64,000 nucleotides of DNA from Gillisella vitis (lineage in GTDB: Bacteria; Pseudomonadota; Alphaproteobacteria; Rhizobiales; Rhizobiaceae): contig WPHV01000002.1 in the NCBI GenBank assembly GCA_009744235.1, positions 372,001 to 436,000 of the forward strand, given 5' to 3'. Both the position numbers and the translations under genes were made by a program. How positions within the stretch are numbered: position 1 is the first letter of the stretch; each line of letters begins with the position of its first letter. Positions 1 to 9,101 of the stretch are shown here, one piece after another. The notes under the pieces were generated by a model, which was not told the DNA's origin, did no database searches, and worked only from the letters and a program-made list of their open reading frames with translations.

Positions 1-477
1 CGTCAGCATGATGAACTGGCTGGTGAGCGACGGATAGACGGCGCGCAAAGCTGGCTTGAGAATGATGTGGCGCAGGATTTGTGCGCGGTGCAGGCCGAGC
101 GCAAGGCCTGCTTCGACCTGCCCCTTGCCGATGGAATCCACCCCGCCGCGAATGATCTCGATGGCATAGGCGCCGCCGTTCAGGCCGAGCGCAACGATTG
201 CCGTCACTGTCGGGTTGAGCCGGACGCCGATTTGCGGAAGGGCAAAGAAGATGAAGAAGATCTGCACGAGGAAGGGCGTATTGCGGATCAACTCGACAAA
301 GCCGATCGTCGCGCCTCTGAGGATACGCGACGGCGACCGGCGGGCAACAACCCCGAAAATGCCGATGACGGTGGCAATGGACATGCCTGCAATGGCAAGA
401 CCAATGGTTGCGAGGCATGCCAGGATCAATTCCGGCAACCGCTCGATCACAACCGAAAAGTCGAGTGTGTAACCCAT
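1..477 (-). CDS. Amino-acid ABC transporter permease, 3' end cut by window edge
   Basis: Inner-membrane permease of a polar amino-acid importer (HisM/GlnP family). The reverse strand reads open from an ATG at 477, preceded by a GGGAGGG ribosome site, to the window edge, giving 159 residues. The N-terminal half has a hydrophobic segment (about residues 15-40), then the family motif FVELIRNTPFLVQIFFIFF, and further on the cytoplasmic EAA loop (QVEAGLALGLHRAQILRHI) that contacts the ATPase. The usual length is 215-230 residues, so about 60 are missing. Other transporter genes presumably lie to the left of the window. Family assignment is secure; substrate is not. Confidence 0.9.
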   Translation of the reverse strand, partial: MGYTLDFSVVIERLPELILACLATIGLAIAGMSIATVIGIFGVVARRSPSRILRGATIGFVELIRNTPFLVQIFFIFFALPQIGVRLNPTVTAIVALGLNGGAYAIEIIRGGVDSIGKGQVEAGLALGLHRAQILRHIILKPALRAVYPSLTSQFIMLT

Positions 478-697
478 TTTCCCTCCCAGGCATTGTCTAA
501 GCCTTGACTGACAAGGCTTGCAGCTCCTCGTGCAAGCGGCAAGGCTGGCACGCTCCCTTAAATTGTCCGCGGGTTGTGGCGCTCTCTCCTCGCGCCCAAA
601 CTCTGTCGTTAATATGTTTGTACCAGTTAGTTCATAGTTAGGCAATATGATTTGCGAAAGATCAATCGATGTGGATTGACGAATTTCGGGTGCTCTT

Positions 698-742
698 GAG
701 CATCGGTCCGAAAAGTGGAAGCCGACTTTCTGCACGACGCTC
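698..742. repeat. RIME-like palindromic repeat, degenerate
   Basis: An imperfect inverted repeat with outer arms GAGCATCG and CGACGCTC and inner arms CCGAAAAGT and ACTTTC. The layout (GAGC, a Phe-Ser-like GGAAAAGTGG core, GCTC) is that of the short palindromes scattered between genes in Rhizobiaceae. The copy at 18846-18944 shares the AAAAGTGGAA core. Assignment is from memory of the family, without alignment. Confidence 0.5.
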
Positions 743-929
743 TAAGCCAAGGTAAGGCGATTACAACATTTGATGTCTGCCGCCTCCCTTTGTTCAAGCC
801 GAATTGAATGCGGGCCGACCCGCTTCTGCCAGTTTGATGCAGCGAGTGCAGATAGAATGGGGAAATGGGAGGAGAGGCGACAGGTCCCACGCCTCTGACG
901 CGCCAAATAATATAGACGCTCATCTTATG

Positions 930-1047
930 CCAAGTCTCGAAGATGCTGACGCATCTTCAACTTAAAAAAACTAAAATATCTCAAATGTGTCAGAGGCTTG
1001 AGACGTTTTCAAAAAGAATATGGAGATCCATTTTCAATGAATCTCCA
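930..1047 (+). repeat. Mosaic intergenic repeat, copy 1 (three hairpins)
   Basis: Begins CCAAGTCTCGAAGATGC and ends in the hairpin TGGAGAT...ATCTCCA capped by CATTTTCAATG. Three stems are visible: GAAGATGC/GCATCTTC (perfect 8 bp), TCTCAA/TTGAGA, and the capped terminal stem. It aligns over its whole length with the reverse-oriented copy at 46551-46669, and over its last 75 bases with the copy at 56281-56385. The terminal stem differs in sequence between copies but keeps pairing, which points to selection on the folded form. Confidence 0.8.
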
Positions 1048-1053
1048 TAGGAC

Positions 1054-1093
1054 ACGAAAGCCCGAAGATGTGTTGGCATCTTCGGGCTTTCGT
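1054..1093. terminator. Strong hairpin downstream of the outer-membrane gene
   Basis: A perfect 17-bp stem (ACGAAAGCCCGAAGATG and its complement) closes on the loop TGTTGG. It lies about 95 bases past the stop of the reverse-strand gene at 1186. There is no good T-run on either side, so it could be a terminator needing Rho or an mRNA-stabilising end rather than a classic intrinsic terminator. Confidence 0.6.
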
Positions 1094-1185
1094 ATGCGGA
1101 GAAATTTAAGGGGCAGGCGGTTGAATTTCTGTCGGATCGCCTGCCCGGAACGCTCGTCTGGAAAATCGAGCTGTATCGGATAATT

Positions 1186-2076
1186 CTAGAATTTTGTTGC
1201 GACATTCACCCAGAGAGTGTTGCCTTCGCTTCGGTTTTTCGCCACCACGTCATGCTGCCAGGATGCGCTTATGCCCAGGCCCGGATTGAAGCTATAGGAC
1301 AGTGATGGGCCGACCGCGAGGCCTTCGCCGCGATGGCCGTCGGAGGCGACGCCGGGTCCTTTGTCATCGGTGAACTGCTTAAGGTAATATCCTGTTGCTC
1401 CGACCCTTATCTTGCCGAAATTCCAGCCAACTGCGTAATCGAGGACGAACTCATTGCCGGTTTTGTAATCGGTTGCGGTGTTTTCGGAATTGAAGATGAC
1501 CCGGGCTGCGGTTGCGAATTCAAGGCCTTGGGGGTCTGAATAATGATAGGCAATCGTTGGCTGCACGGACCAGTGATTAAGGCCGGCATTGGCAAGGGCG
1601 TTCTCATCGTAAGCGCCGGTCGGCATGCCGATGTCTATGCCGGTGATGAATGTCTGCTTTTGATCCGGGTGCCATGACAGCCCAACAGTTGCGGTTGCGT
1701 CTCCCATGTTGAAGCCGGAGTCTTTTGCAAATGCGTTGGAAATGTCGAGATGAATAAGCGGAAGGACGAGCTGTCCCCAAAGCTGGGCTTCGCCGATACG
1801 GATATCTGATACATACATGAAGCGCAGTGTTTCAACGGTGGCTTTCACCTTGAAGTCTATGGGTATTTCACGACCTTTGCCGTCGTTGACTCTGTTGGCG
1901 GTGAAATAACTTGTCTGCGAGAGAAAATAAAATCCCTCAAATGGAGGAATGGCACCCGCATAAAATTGTGAAGCGCCCGGCGCATATTGCGTATTACTGT
2001 TTTCGGCTGCTTTCGCCACGGTCATACAGTTGATGAGTAGAAGTGCTGTCCCCAGCAGCGTCCTTGCTCTTTTCAT
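1186..2076 (-). CDS. Outer-membrane channel-like protein (phenol MetA/SphA family)
   Basis: Probable beta-barrel outer-membrane protein of the family typified by MetA-pathway transport proteins and SphA, thought to pass hydrophobic or aromatic solutes. The start at 2076 is preceded by GAGGAGCG and gives a clean signal peptide (MKRARTLLGTALLLINCMTVAKA, cut near residue 23). After it come alternating amphipathic strands, the motif ATVGLSWHPDQKQTFITGID, and a C-terminal WVNVATKF ending in phenylalanine, as barrel proteins do. It stands alone between noncoding stretches, so no operon partner suggests a substrate. Family is fairly sure, substrate unknown. Confidence 0.75.
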   Translation of the reverse strand: MKRARTLLGTALLLINCMTVAKAAENSNTQYAPGASQFYAGAIPPFEGFYFLSQTSYFTANRVNDGKGREIPIDFKVKATVETLRFMYVSDIRIGEAQLWGQLVLPLIHLDISNAFAKDSGFNMGDATATVGLSWHPDQKQTFITGIDIGMPTGAYDENALANAGLNHWSVQPTIAYHYSDPQGLEFATAARVIFNSENTATDYKTGNEFVLDYAVGWNFGKIRVGATGYYLKQFTDDKGPGVASDGHRGEGLAVGPSLSYSFNPGLGISASWQHDVVAKNRSEGNTLWVNVATKF

Positions 2077-2651
2077 TTTTCGCTCCTCCTCTTGCGATAA
2101 TTGAAAATATCCCACAGGTGATCGATCACTGAATGTGATGATATTTGAATCTACTGATGTTGCTATGTTCGGTGCAAAAACGTATTTTTAAATACTATTC
2201 ACCCTTGGTGATCTGTATTTCTGTCGTTTTTTGATTGGATATAAGTCCCCAGCAATATTTTAATCACAGCGCCGCCACCCGTGGTGTATGGCGACCAATG
2301 ATAATCTCCCTATTCTCCTCCCATTTCTGGTAGAGAAGGGATTGACGAATGTAAAATTCCAATTCGCAATAGAATGTATTGATTTGATAAATGACCTGAG
2401 GCGGAGAGGTCTTGTTTCCGCACTGCGGACGTAGCGCCGTGTTGATGAGATTTTGACTATCTCGCATTGCATGTCCGCTTGGAGCGACCTCAAGAACTAC
2501 TGCAAGAGCCGTTGTCGGGGTCACACCCTATAGCTCCACGAATCGGGTGTAACTCAAGTTGAAAATATTCAGCATATACAATGCGTTACAGAGCCAGGCA
2601 CTCTATGTGGTGCCTGGCGCTGTCGTTCAGATTGGCAGGGTTGCCTTCGCC
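2077..2651. other. Gene-free region upstream of the outer-membrane gene
   Basis: Contains the promoter side of the gene at 1186-2076, with an AT-rich stretch at about 2140-2260, and the downstream side of treZ. Two overlapping reverse frames of 77 and 86 codons (2260-2524) lack ribosome sites and recognisable composition, so I do not call them. No convincing repeat or RNA seen. Confidence 0.5.
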
Positions 2652-4415
2652 TCAGCGAGAGCCGATATGCCAAACAACGGCCCAGGGGCCGAGCTGGTTA
2701 CCCGGCTGGGCGCCGAACGTGAAAAAACAATCTCCGCTTGCCTTTACGGGGCTTTTTACATCCTCGGCAGACAGATTGGCGGTGAGTGTCAGGACGTGTT
2801 CGCTGAGCGTCCAGCGCACAGTTATCACGTGTCCCTGACTGCTATGGCTGGTGATATGGCCGCGCGTATCGCGGAGAAGAGGAGTGATTTTTTCTTTTCG
2901 CAACGCCAGCAATTCGCGGTAAAATTTCAAAATATCGCCGTCTTGCTGGTCTGGTTCCCATGATAGTTTGGCGCTGTTGAACGTTGTCTGTGCTGTTGGG
3001 TCGGATGCATCCTCGGCATCGAAGCCGGGTAGCCTCGACAGTTCCTTGCGTCGTCCCTGCCTTACCGCTTCATTCAGCTCTTCATTGAAATCGCAAAAGA
3101 ATGGAAAGGTGGTCTTTGCGCCCCATTCCTCTCCCATGAACAGCATGGGGATCTGCGGGGCCAAAAGATAAACCGCCGCCAGAGCCTTCAACGCCTCTGA
3201 TGGTTGGGATGCGGCCATCCTGTCGCCCATGGCGCGATTACCGATCTGGTCATGGTTTTGGATGAAGGAAATAAAGGCAGTGGGTGGCAGATGGGCGCTC
3301 GGCATGCCTCTTTCCTTCCCACTATAGGGCATGTGCTCGCCTTGGTAGACAAAGCCCTCCGCCAGCGCCCGGCCCAGTTTCGAGGTGTCGTTTGCGTAAT
3401 CCTGATAATAGCCGAAGCTTTCACCGGTGGCAGTGATGTGCAGGACATGGTGGATGTCGTCATTCCATTGTGCGGTGAAATGGAGGGGCGCCCCATTTTC
3501 ATCACGCTCGAGCAGGACGGCATTGTTGTCTTCATTCTCGACGATCAGATGCACGGCCCGTCCGGGCGCGCAAGCGCGTGTCCGCCTGGCGATATCATGC
3601 AGGATATGGGGTTTGCGCTCGTCCTCTATGGCATGCACCGCATCGAAGCGCAGTCCGTCGACCCGAAACTCGTCCACCCAGTACATGGCGTTACGCACGA
3701 CGAATTCACGCACGGCTTCCGACTGGTCGCCATCGTAATTGACGCCCGGCCCCCAGGGCGTGATGTGCTTGTCGGTAAAGATCGGTGCATAGGCGGGAAG
3801 ATAATTTCCGTCCGGGCCGAAGTGATTATAGACCACATCGAGAAAGATGCAGATGCCGCGTGCATGGGCTTCGTCCACCAACCGCTTCAGATCTTCCGGT
3901 CGGCCGTAGCTGCTATCGGGTGCGTAGGGTAATACGCCGTCATAGCCCCAGTTCCACCGGCCCGGAAAGTCGCTAATTGGCATGAGTTGCAGCGCGGTGA
4001 CGCCAAGGTTTTTCAGGTGGTCCAGCCGCTCGATGATGGCTATAAATGTCCCAGCGGGCGTGAAGCTTCCCACGTGAAGTTCATAGATCACGATCTCTTC
4101 CCAAGGCAGCCCTTGCCATTGGGGCTGCTGCCAGTCGTAGGCTGGGTCTATGACCTCGCTTGGCCCATGGACATCATCGGGTTGGAAGCGTGAGGCGGGA
4201 TCGGGAACAGCAAGGCCATCCTCCAGGATGAAGTTATAACGGCATCCGGCCCCAACCTCCGGCACTTCGGCGCTGTACCAACCATTTTCACCGGCTGTCA
4301 TGAGACAAGGCTCCTGGCCCTCGATCTTCAGCAGAACCTTTTCCTGAAGCGGTGCCCAAAGGCTGAAGATCGTGCCGTTGCCGGAAAGAACCGGGCCAAA
4401 TGTCATGTCCTGCAT
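2652..4415 (-). CDS. treZ: Malto-oligosyltrehalose trehalohydrolase
   Basis: Cytoplasmic GH13 enzyme that releases trehalose from the maltooligosyl-trehalose made by TreY. I chose the ATG at 4415 because AGGAG sits just upstream; the encoded protein has 587 residues, normal for TreZ. It shows an N-terminal carbohydrate-binding beta domain (1-95), then the barrel with YELHVGSF (111-118), DVVYNHFG (193-200), GLRFDAVHAI with the presumed nucleophile D258, the acid E293 in VENEDNN, and NHDQIGNR with D389. It is head to head with treY across 188 bp, so both are probably driven from one divergent promoter region. No treX/glgX debranching gene is present here. Confidence 0.95.
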   Translation of the reverse strand: MQDMTFGPVLSGNGTIFSLWAPLQEKVLLKIEGQEPCLMTAGENGWYSAEVPEVGAGCRYNFILEDGLAVPDPASRFQPDDVHGPSEVIDPAYDWQQPQWQGLPWEEIVIYELHVGSFTPAGTFIAIIERLDHLKNLGVTALQLMPISDFPGRWNWGYDGVLPYAPDSSYGRPEDLKRLVDEAHARGICIFLDVVYNHFGPDGNYLPAYAPIFTDKHITPWGPGVNYDGDQSEAVREFVVRNAMYWVDEFRVDGLRFDAVHAIEDERKPHILHDIARRTRACAPGRAVHLIVENEDNNAVLLERDENGAPLHFTAQWNDDIHHVLHITATGESFGYYQDYANDTSKLGRALAEGFVYQGEHMPYSGKERGMPSAHLPPTAFISFIQNHDQIGNRAMGDRMAASQPSEALKALAAVYLLAPQIPMLFMGEEWGAKTTFPFFCDFNEELNEAVRQGRRKELSRLPGFDAEDASDPTAQTTFNSAKLSWEPDQQDGDILKFYRELLALRKEKITPLLRDTRGHITSHSSQGHVITVRWTLSEHVLTLTANLSAEDVKSPVKASGDCFFTFGAQPGNQLGPWAVVWHIGSR

Positions 4416-4603
4416 CGTGTCTCCTGCGCATATCGATCCATGATCGGGCAAACCGAGGCGTTAACTTCCAAAGGGCTCCGGTGTTCCGTCTTCCCGGTAT
4501 TTGATGCCGACTATATCGGCATTCCGCCGCCATTATTGGCCGTGACCGCGTGGAACCGAAGGCGGCCAGCCGTGTTACTGGCAAACACCATCAAGAGGGC
4601 AGC

Positions 4604-7135
4604 ATGACCATCCCAACAGCGACCTACCGCCTGCAATTTCGAAACGGCATAACATTCGATCATGCGATCGATCTTATTGCGCATTTGAAATCGATGAGCA
4701 TCAGCCATCTCTATGCATCGCCAATCTTCACGGCTACCCGTGGCTCCACCCACGGTTATGATGTGGTGGACGCCAACGAGATCGACCCGGCCATCGGCGG
4801 AAAAGCCGGTTTTGAGCGGATGTGCGTAGCGCTTGCGAAGGCAGATATCGGCCTGATCCTCGATATCGTTCCCAACCATATGGCGGCTTCAGTCGAAAAC
4901 GCCTGGTGGTACGATGTGCTGCGAAATGGCAGCCGCAGCGCCTATGCCGGGCATTTCGATATTGACTGGAGCCGGAAGCTGACCTTGCCGGTGCTTGGCA
5001 ACACCCTTGAGGAAGCCCTTGCCGATGGTGAGTTGACTGTCATACGAGATGACAACGCTGACCAGTTCAGCCTTGCCTATTTCGAGACGCATATTCCCTT
5101 GAGCGATGAAAGCATCCAGCAAGCACTGGTCGCGGAAAATACCGATCGGGCGGCATTGGCCGAGGTGCTCGCGTCGCCTGAAAAAATCAGGGCGTTACTC
5201 GATGCCCAGCATTGGCAGCTTCAGCATTGGAAACAGGCCGCCGAAAGCCTGAGCTATCGCCGCTTTTTCGAAGTCACCGGCCTGGTAGGTGTCTGCGTGG
5301 AAAAACCGCAGGTATTCGACGATAGCCACCGGTTGATCCTCGATCTGGTGCGGTCAGGGCAGGTTCAGGGATTGCGGATCGATCATGTCGATGGGCTGGC
5401 TGACCCGGCAGGCTATCTCGCTCGCCTGCGCGAGGCGACGGGGCCGCAGACTTATATCACTGTTGAGAAAATTCTGGGGGCAGGTGAGGTGATTGCGCCA
5501 AGCTGGCCGGTGTCCGGCACGACGGGCTATGAATTCATCACCGCCCTGTCGCAGCTCTACATCGATGGCGAGGGACTGGAGCGCCTTCAGCAGGCCTATA
5601 ACGACACCGACGCCGGAGCGGCTGACTATGTCAAAGGCCTGTGGGACGCCAAGACCCGGATGGTTCAACGCAATTTCAAGGGCGAAGTCACCCGGCTGGT
5701 GGCGCTGGCAAAATCGATTGGCACCGGCCACGACGAGGACGAGTTGCGCAAGGCGATACAGGAATTGCTGATCGCTTTTCCAGTTTACCGGACCTATGGC
5801 TATCATGGCGGCCTCGATGCGCAGGACAAAATTGTCCTGGAAAAGGTCGTCGCGCAGGCACGGCTCTGGGGAGTGGATAATGGAGCGCTTGGTGTTATCG
5901 AACGCCTGTTGCTCGGCGGGTTCGAGGCGGAGGCGGCAGATGAGTTCCGCACCCGCTTCCAGCAGTTGAGCGGTCCTGTCATGGCCAAGGCCTTGGAAGA
6001 TACGCTTTTCTACCGCTACAATCGCCTGATTGCCGCAAACGAGGTTGGTGGCGAGCCAGCCCATCCGCCGGGTGGTGTCCGCGCCTTCCACGCAGCGATG
6101 ATCGAGCGCTTGCAGACCCAGAAGCATGGTCTCACTGCAAGCTCGACCCATGATACCAAGCGTGGCGAGGATGCGCGCGCCCGTCTCTACACCCTGTCGG
6201 AAGGGGCGGATGCCTGGATCGACGGTGTGAGCCGCTGGCGCCAGATGCATCGCGGCAACCTCACCTCCTTGCCGGATGGTCCCGCTCCCGATCCGAATGT
6301 GGAGTGGATGCTATATCAGTCCTTGGCAGGGATCTGGCTCGCGCCGACCGAAGCTACCGATCCTGCCATGCTGGCCGATCGCTTTCTGGCCTATACTGAA
6401 AAAGCGCTTCGGGAGGCCAAGGTGCGAACGGATTGGGCTGAGCCAAACGAGGCTTTCGAACAGGCGGTGCGCTCCTATGCCGAGCAGTTGGTGTCACCGG
6501 AAAACCAAAGCTTCCTGACGGATTTCAGCGAAACGCTTCGGCCCTTCATGGCGGCGGGCGAGGTCAACAGCCTCTCCCAGACGCTGATCAAGCTCACGGC
6601 GCCGGGTGTGCCGGATATTTACCAGGGAACCGAGGGCAAGGACGATAGCCTTGTCGATCCGGACAATCGCCGCATCATCGACTATCAGGCGCTGGCCGCC
6701 GAGATGAGTGCGCCCGCAAATGAGCGCCCCGTCTCTTTCATCCAGCGCAAGCAAAGGCTGATCCGGGAGGTGCTTGCCCTTCGTAGCCGCCATGCCAGCC
6801 TGTTCAATGACGGTGATTACGTGCCGCTGGAGGTCACTGGCCATGCCCGGGATCACGTCATCGCTTTCGCTCGGGTACAGGGGAATGATATCGCGCTGAC
6901 TATTGCGCCAAGATTGGTGTTTGGCCGGATCGATCCTGAGACGGCAAGGGTTGCAGCGGCCTTTTGGGCGGATACCATGATTGTTTGCCCTGAGAGCGTA
7001 CAGGGGCCGTTGCACGATATTCTGTCAGGCCGGTCGTTCAATCGTGAACAGATGCTGGTTTCGAACTTGCTCGAAGGCGACGATATCGCCTTGCTGGTGA
7101 CGCCTTCACTCACTGCACGCGACATTCGGGGATAG
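4604..7135 (+). CDS. treY: Malto-oligosyltrehalose synthase
   Basis: Cytoplasmic GH13 enzyme that isomerises the reducing-end alpha-1,4 bond of maltodextrin or glycogen chains to the alpha,alpha-1,1 bond of trehalose. An upstream in-frame ATG exists, but the start at 4604 follows GAGGG and begins with the family-typical MTIPTATYRLQF. At 843 residues it is full length. Visible motifs are YASPIF (37-42), DIVPNHMA (87-94), GLRIDHVDGL with the nucleophile D260, VEKIL with the acid E288, and STHDTKRGEDARAR late in the barrel. Together with divergent treZ it forms the TreYZ route, used for trehalose supply in desiccation or osmotic stress. Confidence 0.95.
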   Translation: MTIPTATYRLQFRNGITFDHAIDLIAHLKSMSISHLYASPIFTATRGSTHGYDVVDANEIDPAIGGKAGFERMCVALAKADIGLILDIVPNHMAASVENAWWYDVLRNGSRSAYAGHFDIDWSRKLTLPVLGNTLEEALADGELTVIRDDNADQFSLAYFETHIPLSDESIQQALVAENTDRAALAEVLASPEKIRALLDAQHWQLQHWKQAAESLSYRRFFEVTGLVGVCVEKPQVFDDSHRLILDLVRSGQVQGLRIDHVDGLADPAGYLARLREATGPQTYITVEKILGAGEVIAPSWPVSGTTGYEFITALSQLYIDGEGLERLQQAYNDTDAGAADYVKGLWDAKTRMVQRNFKGEVTRLVALAKSIGTGHDEDELRKAIQELLIAFPVYRTYGYHGGLDAQDKIVLEKVVAQARLWGVDNGALGVIERLLLGGFEAEAADEFRTRFQQLSGPVMAKALEDTLFYRYNRLIAANEVGGEPAHPPGGVRAFHAAMIERLQTQKHGLTASSTHDTKRGEDARARLYTLSEGADAWIDGVSRWRQMHRGNLTSLPDGPAPDPNVEWMLYQSLAGIWLAPTEATDPAMLADRFLAYTEKALREAKVRTDWAEPNEAFEQAVRSYAEQLVSPENQSFLTDFSETLRPFMAAGEVNSLSQTLIKLTAPGVPDIYQGTEGKDDSLVDPDNRRIIDYQALAAEMSAPANERPVSFIQRKQRLIREVLALRSRHASLFNDGDYVPLEVTGHARDHVIAFARVQGNDIALTIAPRLVFGRIDPETARVAAAFWADTMIVCPESVQGPLHDILSGRSFNREQMLVSNLLEGDDIALLVTPSLTARDIRG

Positions 7136-7153
7136 GGGAACCGATCTTGCTCC

Positions 7154-7174
7154 GGGGTGTTAACCCAACATCCC
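7154..7174. terminator. Weak stem-loop after treY
   Basis: An 8-bp stem (GGGGTGTT with AACATCCC, one G-U pair) closes on AACCC just past the treY stop. There is no T-run, so it is only a possible terminator. Confidence 0.3.
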
Positions 7175-7246
7175 AGCCCATGACCCGCTTATGAACGGAG
7201 AGGCAGGGTCCCAGATTTGGTCCAGTACGCATAAAAGGAGATTGCC

Positions 7247-7678
7247 ATGAAGATCGAAAAATACGGTTCTGCCCAGTGGTCAGGTGGTTTGAAAGACGGA
7301 AAAGGCAAGGTTTCGACGCAGAGCGGCGCCTTGGATGCCTATCCTTACGGCTTCAATACCCGCTTTGAAGGTGTCACCGGCAGCAACCCGGAGGAACTGA
7401 TCGGTGCGGCACACGCGGCTTGCTTCACTATGGCCTTGTCGATGATGCTGGGCGAGGCTGGATTGACCGCCGACAGCCTGGAAACCAAGGCCAATGTGAC
7501 CCTGGAAAAGCAGGAGGCTGGTTTTGCCATCACGGCCATCGAGCTTGTCCTGAAGGGTAAAGTCCCCGGTGCCGATGAAGCCCGGTTTACGGAAATTGCC
7601 AATCAGGCTAAGGCGGGATGCCCGGTTTCCAAGGCCCTGGCCTCCGTGCCGATTAGCCTCAGCGTTACCCTGGGATAA
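7247..7678 (+). CDS. OsmC family peroxiredoxin
   Basis: Thiol-dependent peroxidase that detoxifies organic hydroperoxides in the cytoplasm. The 143-residue length and the two reactive cysteines, C59 in AAHAACFTMALS and C125 in AKAGCPVSKA, match the OsmC branch rather than Ohr. AAAAGGAGATTGCC precedes the ATG, an excellent ribosome site. The following hairpin at 7705 suggests a one-gene transcript. Its place after treY fits the osmotic and stationary-phase stress theme of OsmC, but shared control is only an inference. Confidence 0.92.
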   Translation: MKIEKYGSAQWSGGLKDGKGKVSTQSGALDAYPYGFNTRFEGVTGSNPEELIGAAHAACFTMALSMMLGEAGLTADSLETKANVTLEKQEAGFAITAIELVLKGKVPGADEARFTEIANQAKAGCPVSKALASVPISLSVTLG

Positions 7679-7704
7679 CCAGTTACCCTGGGTGGTCTGG
7701 GTCC

Positions 7705-7744
7705 GGTCTGGCTTGAATGCTAGGCCGGGCTTTTGTGCTTTTTC
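7705..7744 (+). terminator. Intrinsic terminator after osmC
   Basis: The stem GGTCTGGC/GCTAGGCC (two G-U pairs) with a TTGAAT loop is followed by a T-rich tract with TTTTGTGCTTTTT. Orientation fits the gene ending at 7678. Confidence 0.6.
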
Positions 7745-7856
7745 AAGAGATGATATCCGCCTTTTCGACGCCCCCTGTGATAAACGGCTGGCACGTGCTA
7801 GGCACACTTAGCAGCTTGACAATCACGGATCGCTGCCAACCGCGAGGGACGCTGTT

Positions 7857-8780
7857 ATGCCGACACTGAGTGACGAGGGCCAAGCGCGTCTGAGCGACAT
7901 TGCCACCCGCCATGGGGTCAGCTTCGGGGCGGTGGAACATTTGCTGATGGCGTTGATGGCTGGCAACGGCTACCAGGCCCAGTTCAACCACCCGGATCTC
8001 GGTGGCATGGGGCAATGGTCGCAGGGTGGCATGACCATGGTCGGCGATATGTTCAACAACGGGCTGAAGGCCCGGGTTGACAATCTCTGCTCGGATATCG
8101 CCACGCTGCTGCAAACCAGTGATCTGCATCGCCCGGCGTCCGGCTACGCCTCATCGTCGCAATCACAGTCGCAGGGAAATGGCGGGTTTGGTACCTTTTC
8201 GAGCGGTGTCAGCCTCTTCATCCCCGGCAGTCTTTCAGCCGCAAACTGGTGGCCAGCCGATCTTGGCTTTCCGGCCTCGACCGGTGCTCAGAACAATTTG
8301 CGCTATGCGTTTTTTCCGTCAAGCCGCAGACTGGCGATTGATATTGGCGGGCGCACCACAGTCTACGATACCAGAGACCACCAGATCGGCGGATTTTCCC
8401 AGCAGCAGGGCGGTGATCAGACGCTGAGCTTTACCTCCCAATATGGGCTGGTGCGGATCTCAGAGCTTGAAGTCGTGTCTCCCGGTACGAATTCGCCCGT
8501 TACGAATGGGATAGGCGAGGCCGCGACTGCACCCCTCGCGCCGGTCATGCCACCCGTCGCCACTGTTTTTGACCATCCCGAACCAGCGAGTGAGCCTTTG
8601 GCGTCGGAGATTCAGGCATTTTCGGCAGGGACGTCTCCCATGCCTCCAACCGTTCCCCCGGCAGCCAGTGACGATGAGATCTTTGCCAAGATCGAGAAAC
8701 TCGCCGCCCTGCATGGCCGCGGCATCCTGACCGACAAGGAATATCAGGACAAAAAGGCCGATCTTCTGTCGAGGCTTTGA
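7857..8780 (+). CDS. SHOCT domain-containing protein of unknown function
   Basis: 307 residues. The C-terminal 35 residues (DDEIFAKIEKLAALHGRGILTDKEYQDKK...) form a SHOCT domain, a short helical module often found at the end of oligomerising or membrane-associated proteins. The N-terminal 100 residues look helical and hydrophilic. The middle (about 115-205) resembles a small beta-rich domain with LFIPGSLSAANWWPADLGFP. Residues 215-265 are a Pro/Ala-rich linker. There is no signal peptide or membrane helix. It stands alone between a terminator and a 320-bp gap. I do not recognise a specific function. Confidence 0.75.
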   Translation: MPTLSDEGQARLSDIATRHGVSFGAVEHLLMALMAGNGYQAQFNHPDLGGMGQWSQGGMTMVGDMFNNGLKARVDNLCSDIATLLQTSDLHRPASGYASSSQSQSQGNGGFGTFSSGVSLFIPGSLSAANWWPADLGFPASTGAQNNLRYAFFPSSRRLAIDIGGRTTVYDTRDHQIGGFSQQQGGDQTLSFTSQYGLVRISELEVVSPGTNSPVTNGIGEAATAPLAPVMPPVATVFDHPEPASEPLASEIQAFSAGTSPMPPTVPPAASDDEIFAKIEKLAALHGRGILTDKEYQDKKADLLSRL

Positions 8781-9101
8781 TCGTAGATAAACTCTGCTCG
8801 ACGAGTGACATTCGGGATCTGGGATGATGGGGTGGTCGGGCAGGCCGCCGCATAATTGCGCCTGTAGGGCCATGTCGCGTCATTAAAAAAGCTCTGCGAA
8901 AATAGACGCTTATCACCTGCTTTTTCCACAACTATAGGTCGTGTTTTCCAGGGTGCAAATAGGTCCAGTGGACATCTTTCAATTTAAATCTATATATTTT
9001 ATAGTCAATACGCAGTGGCAGGAATCGAGGACTGGCAAATTCAACAGGCACTCAGGGCATGCCTGTAGGGCTATCCTGAATGCCGCTTGATGGAGGGCAT
9101 C
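8781..9101. other. Gene-free intergenic region
   Basis: No gene seen. The last 130 bases before the next start are AT-rich (around 8975-9010) and may hold the promoter of the gene at 9102, but no confident -35/-10 pair is visible. Confidence 0.45.

Larger units (their letters stand above)
478..1185. other. Gene-free intergenic region with repeats
   Basis: No open frame here has convincing coding features. A 98-codon reverse frame at 627-923 runs through a palindromic repeat and matches nothing I know. The region holds a RIME-like palindrome (698-742), a mosaic three-hairpin repeat (930-1047) and a strong hairpin (1054-1093). Promoters for the amino-acid permease gene probably lie in 480-640, but I see no clear -35/-10 pair. 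Confidence 0.6.

Noticed and set aside
627..923. A 98-codon reverse frame in the first intergenic region
   Set aside because: It crosses the RIME-like palindrome, has no ribosome site and no familiar sequence.
2260..2524. Two overlapping short reverse frames (77 and 86 codons)
   Set aside because: No ribosome site, no family match, and they overlap each other in different frames.
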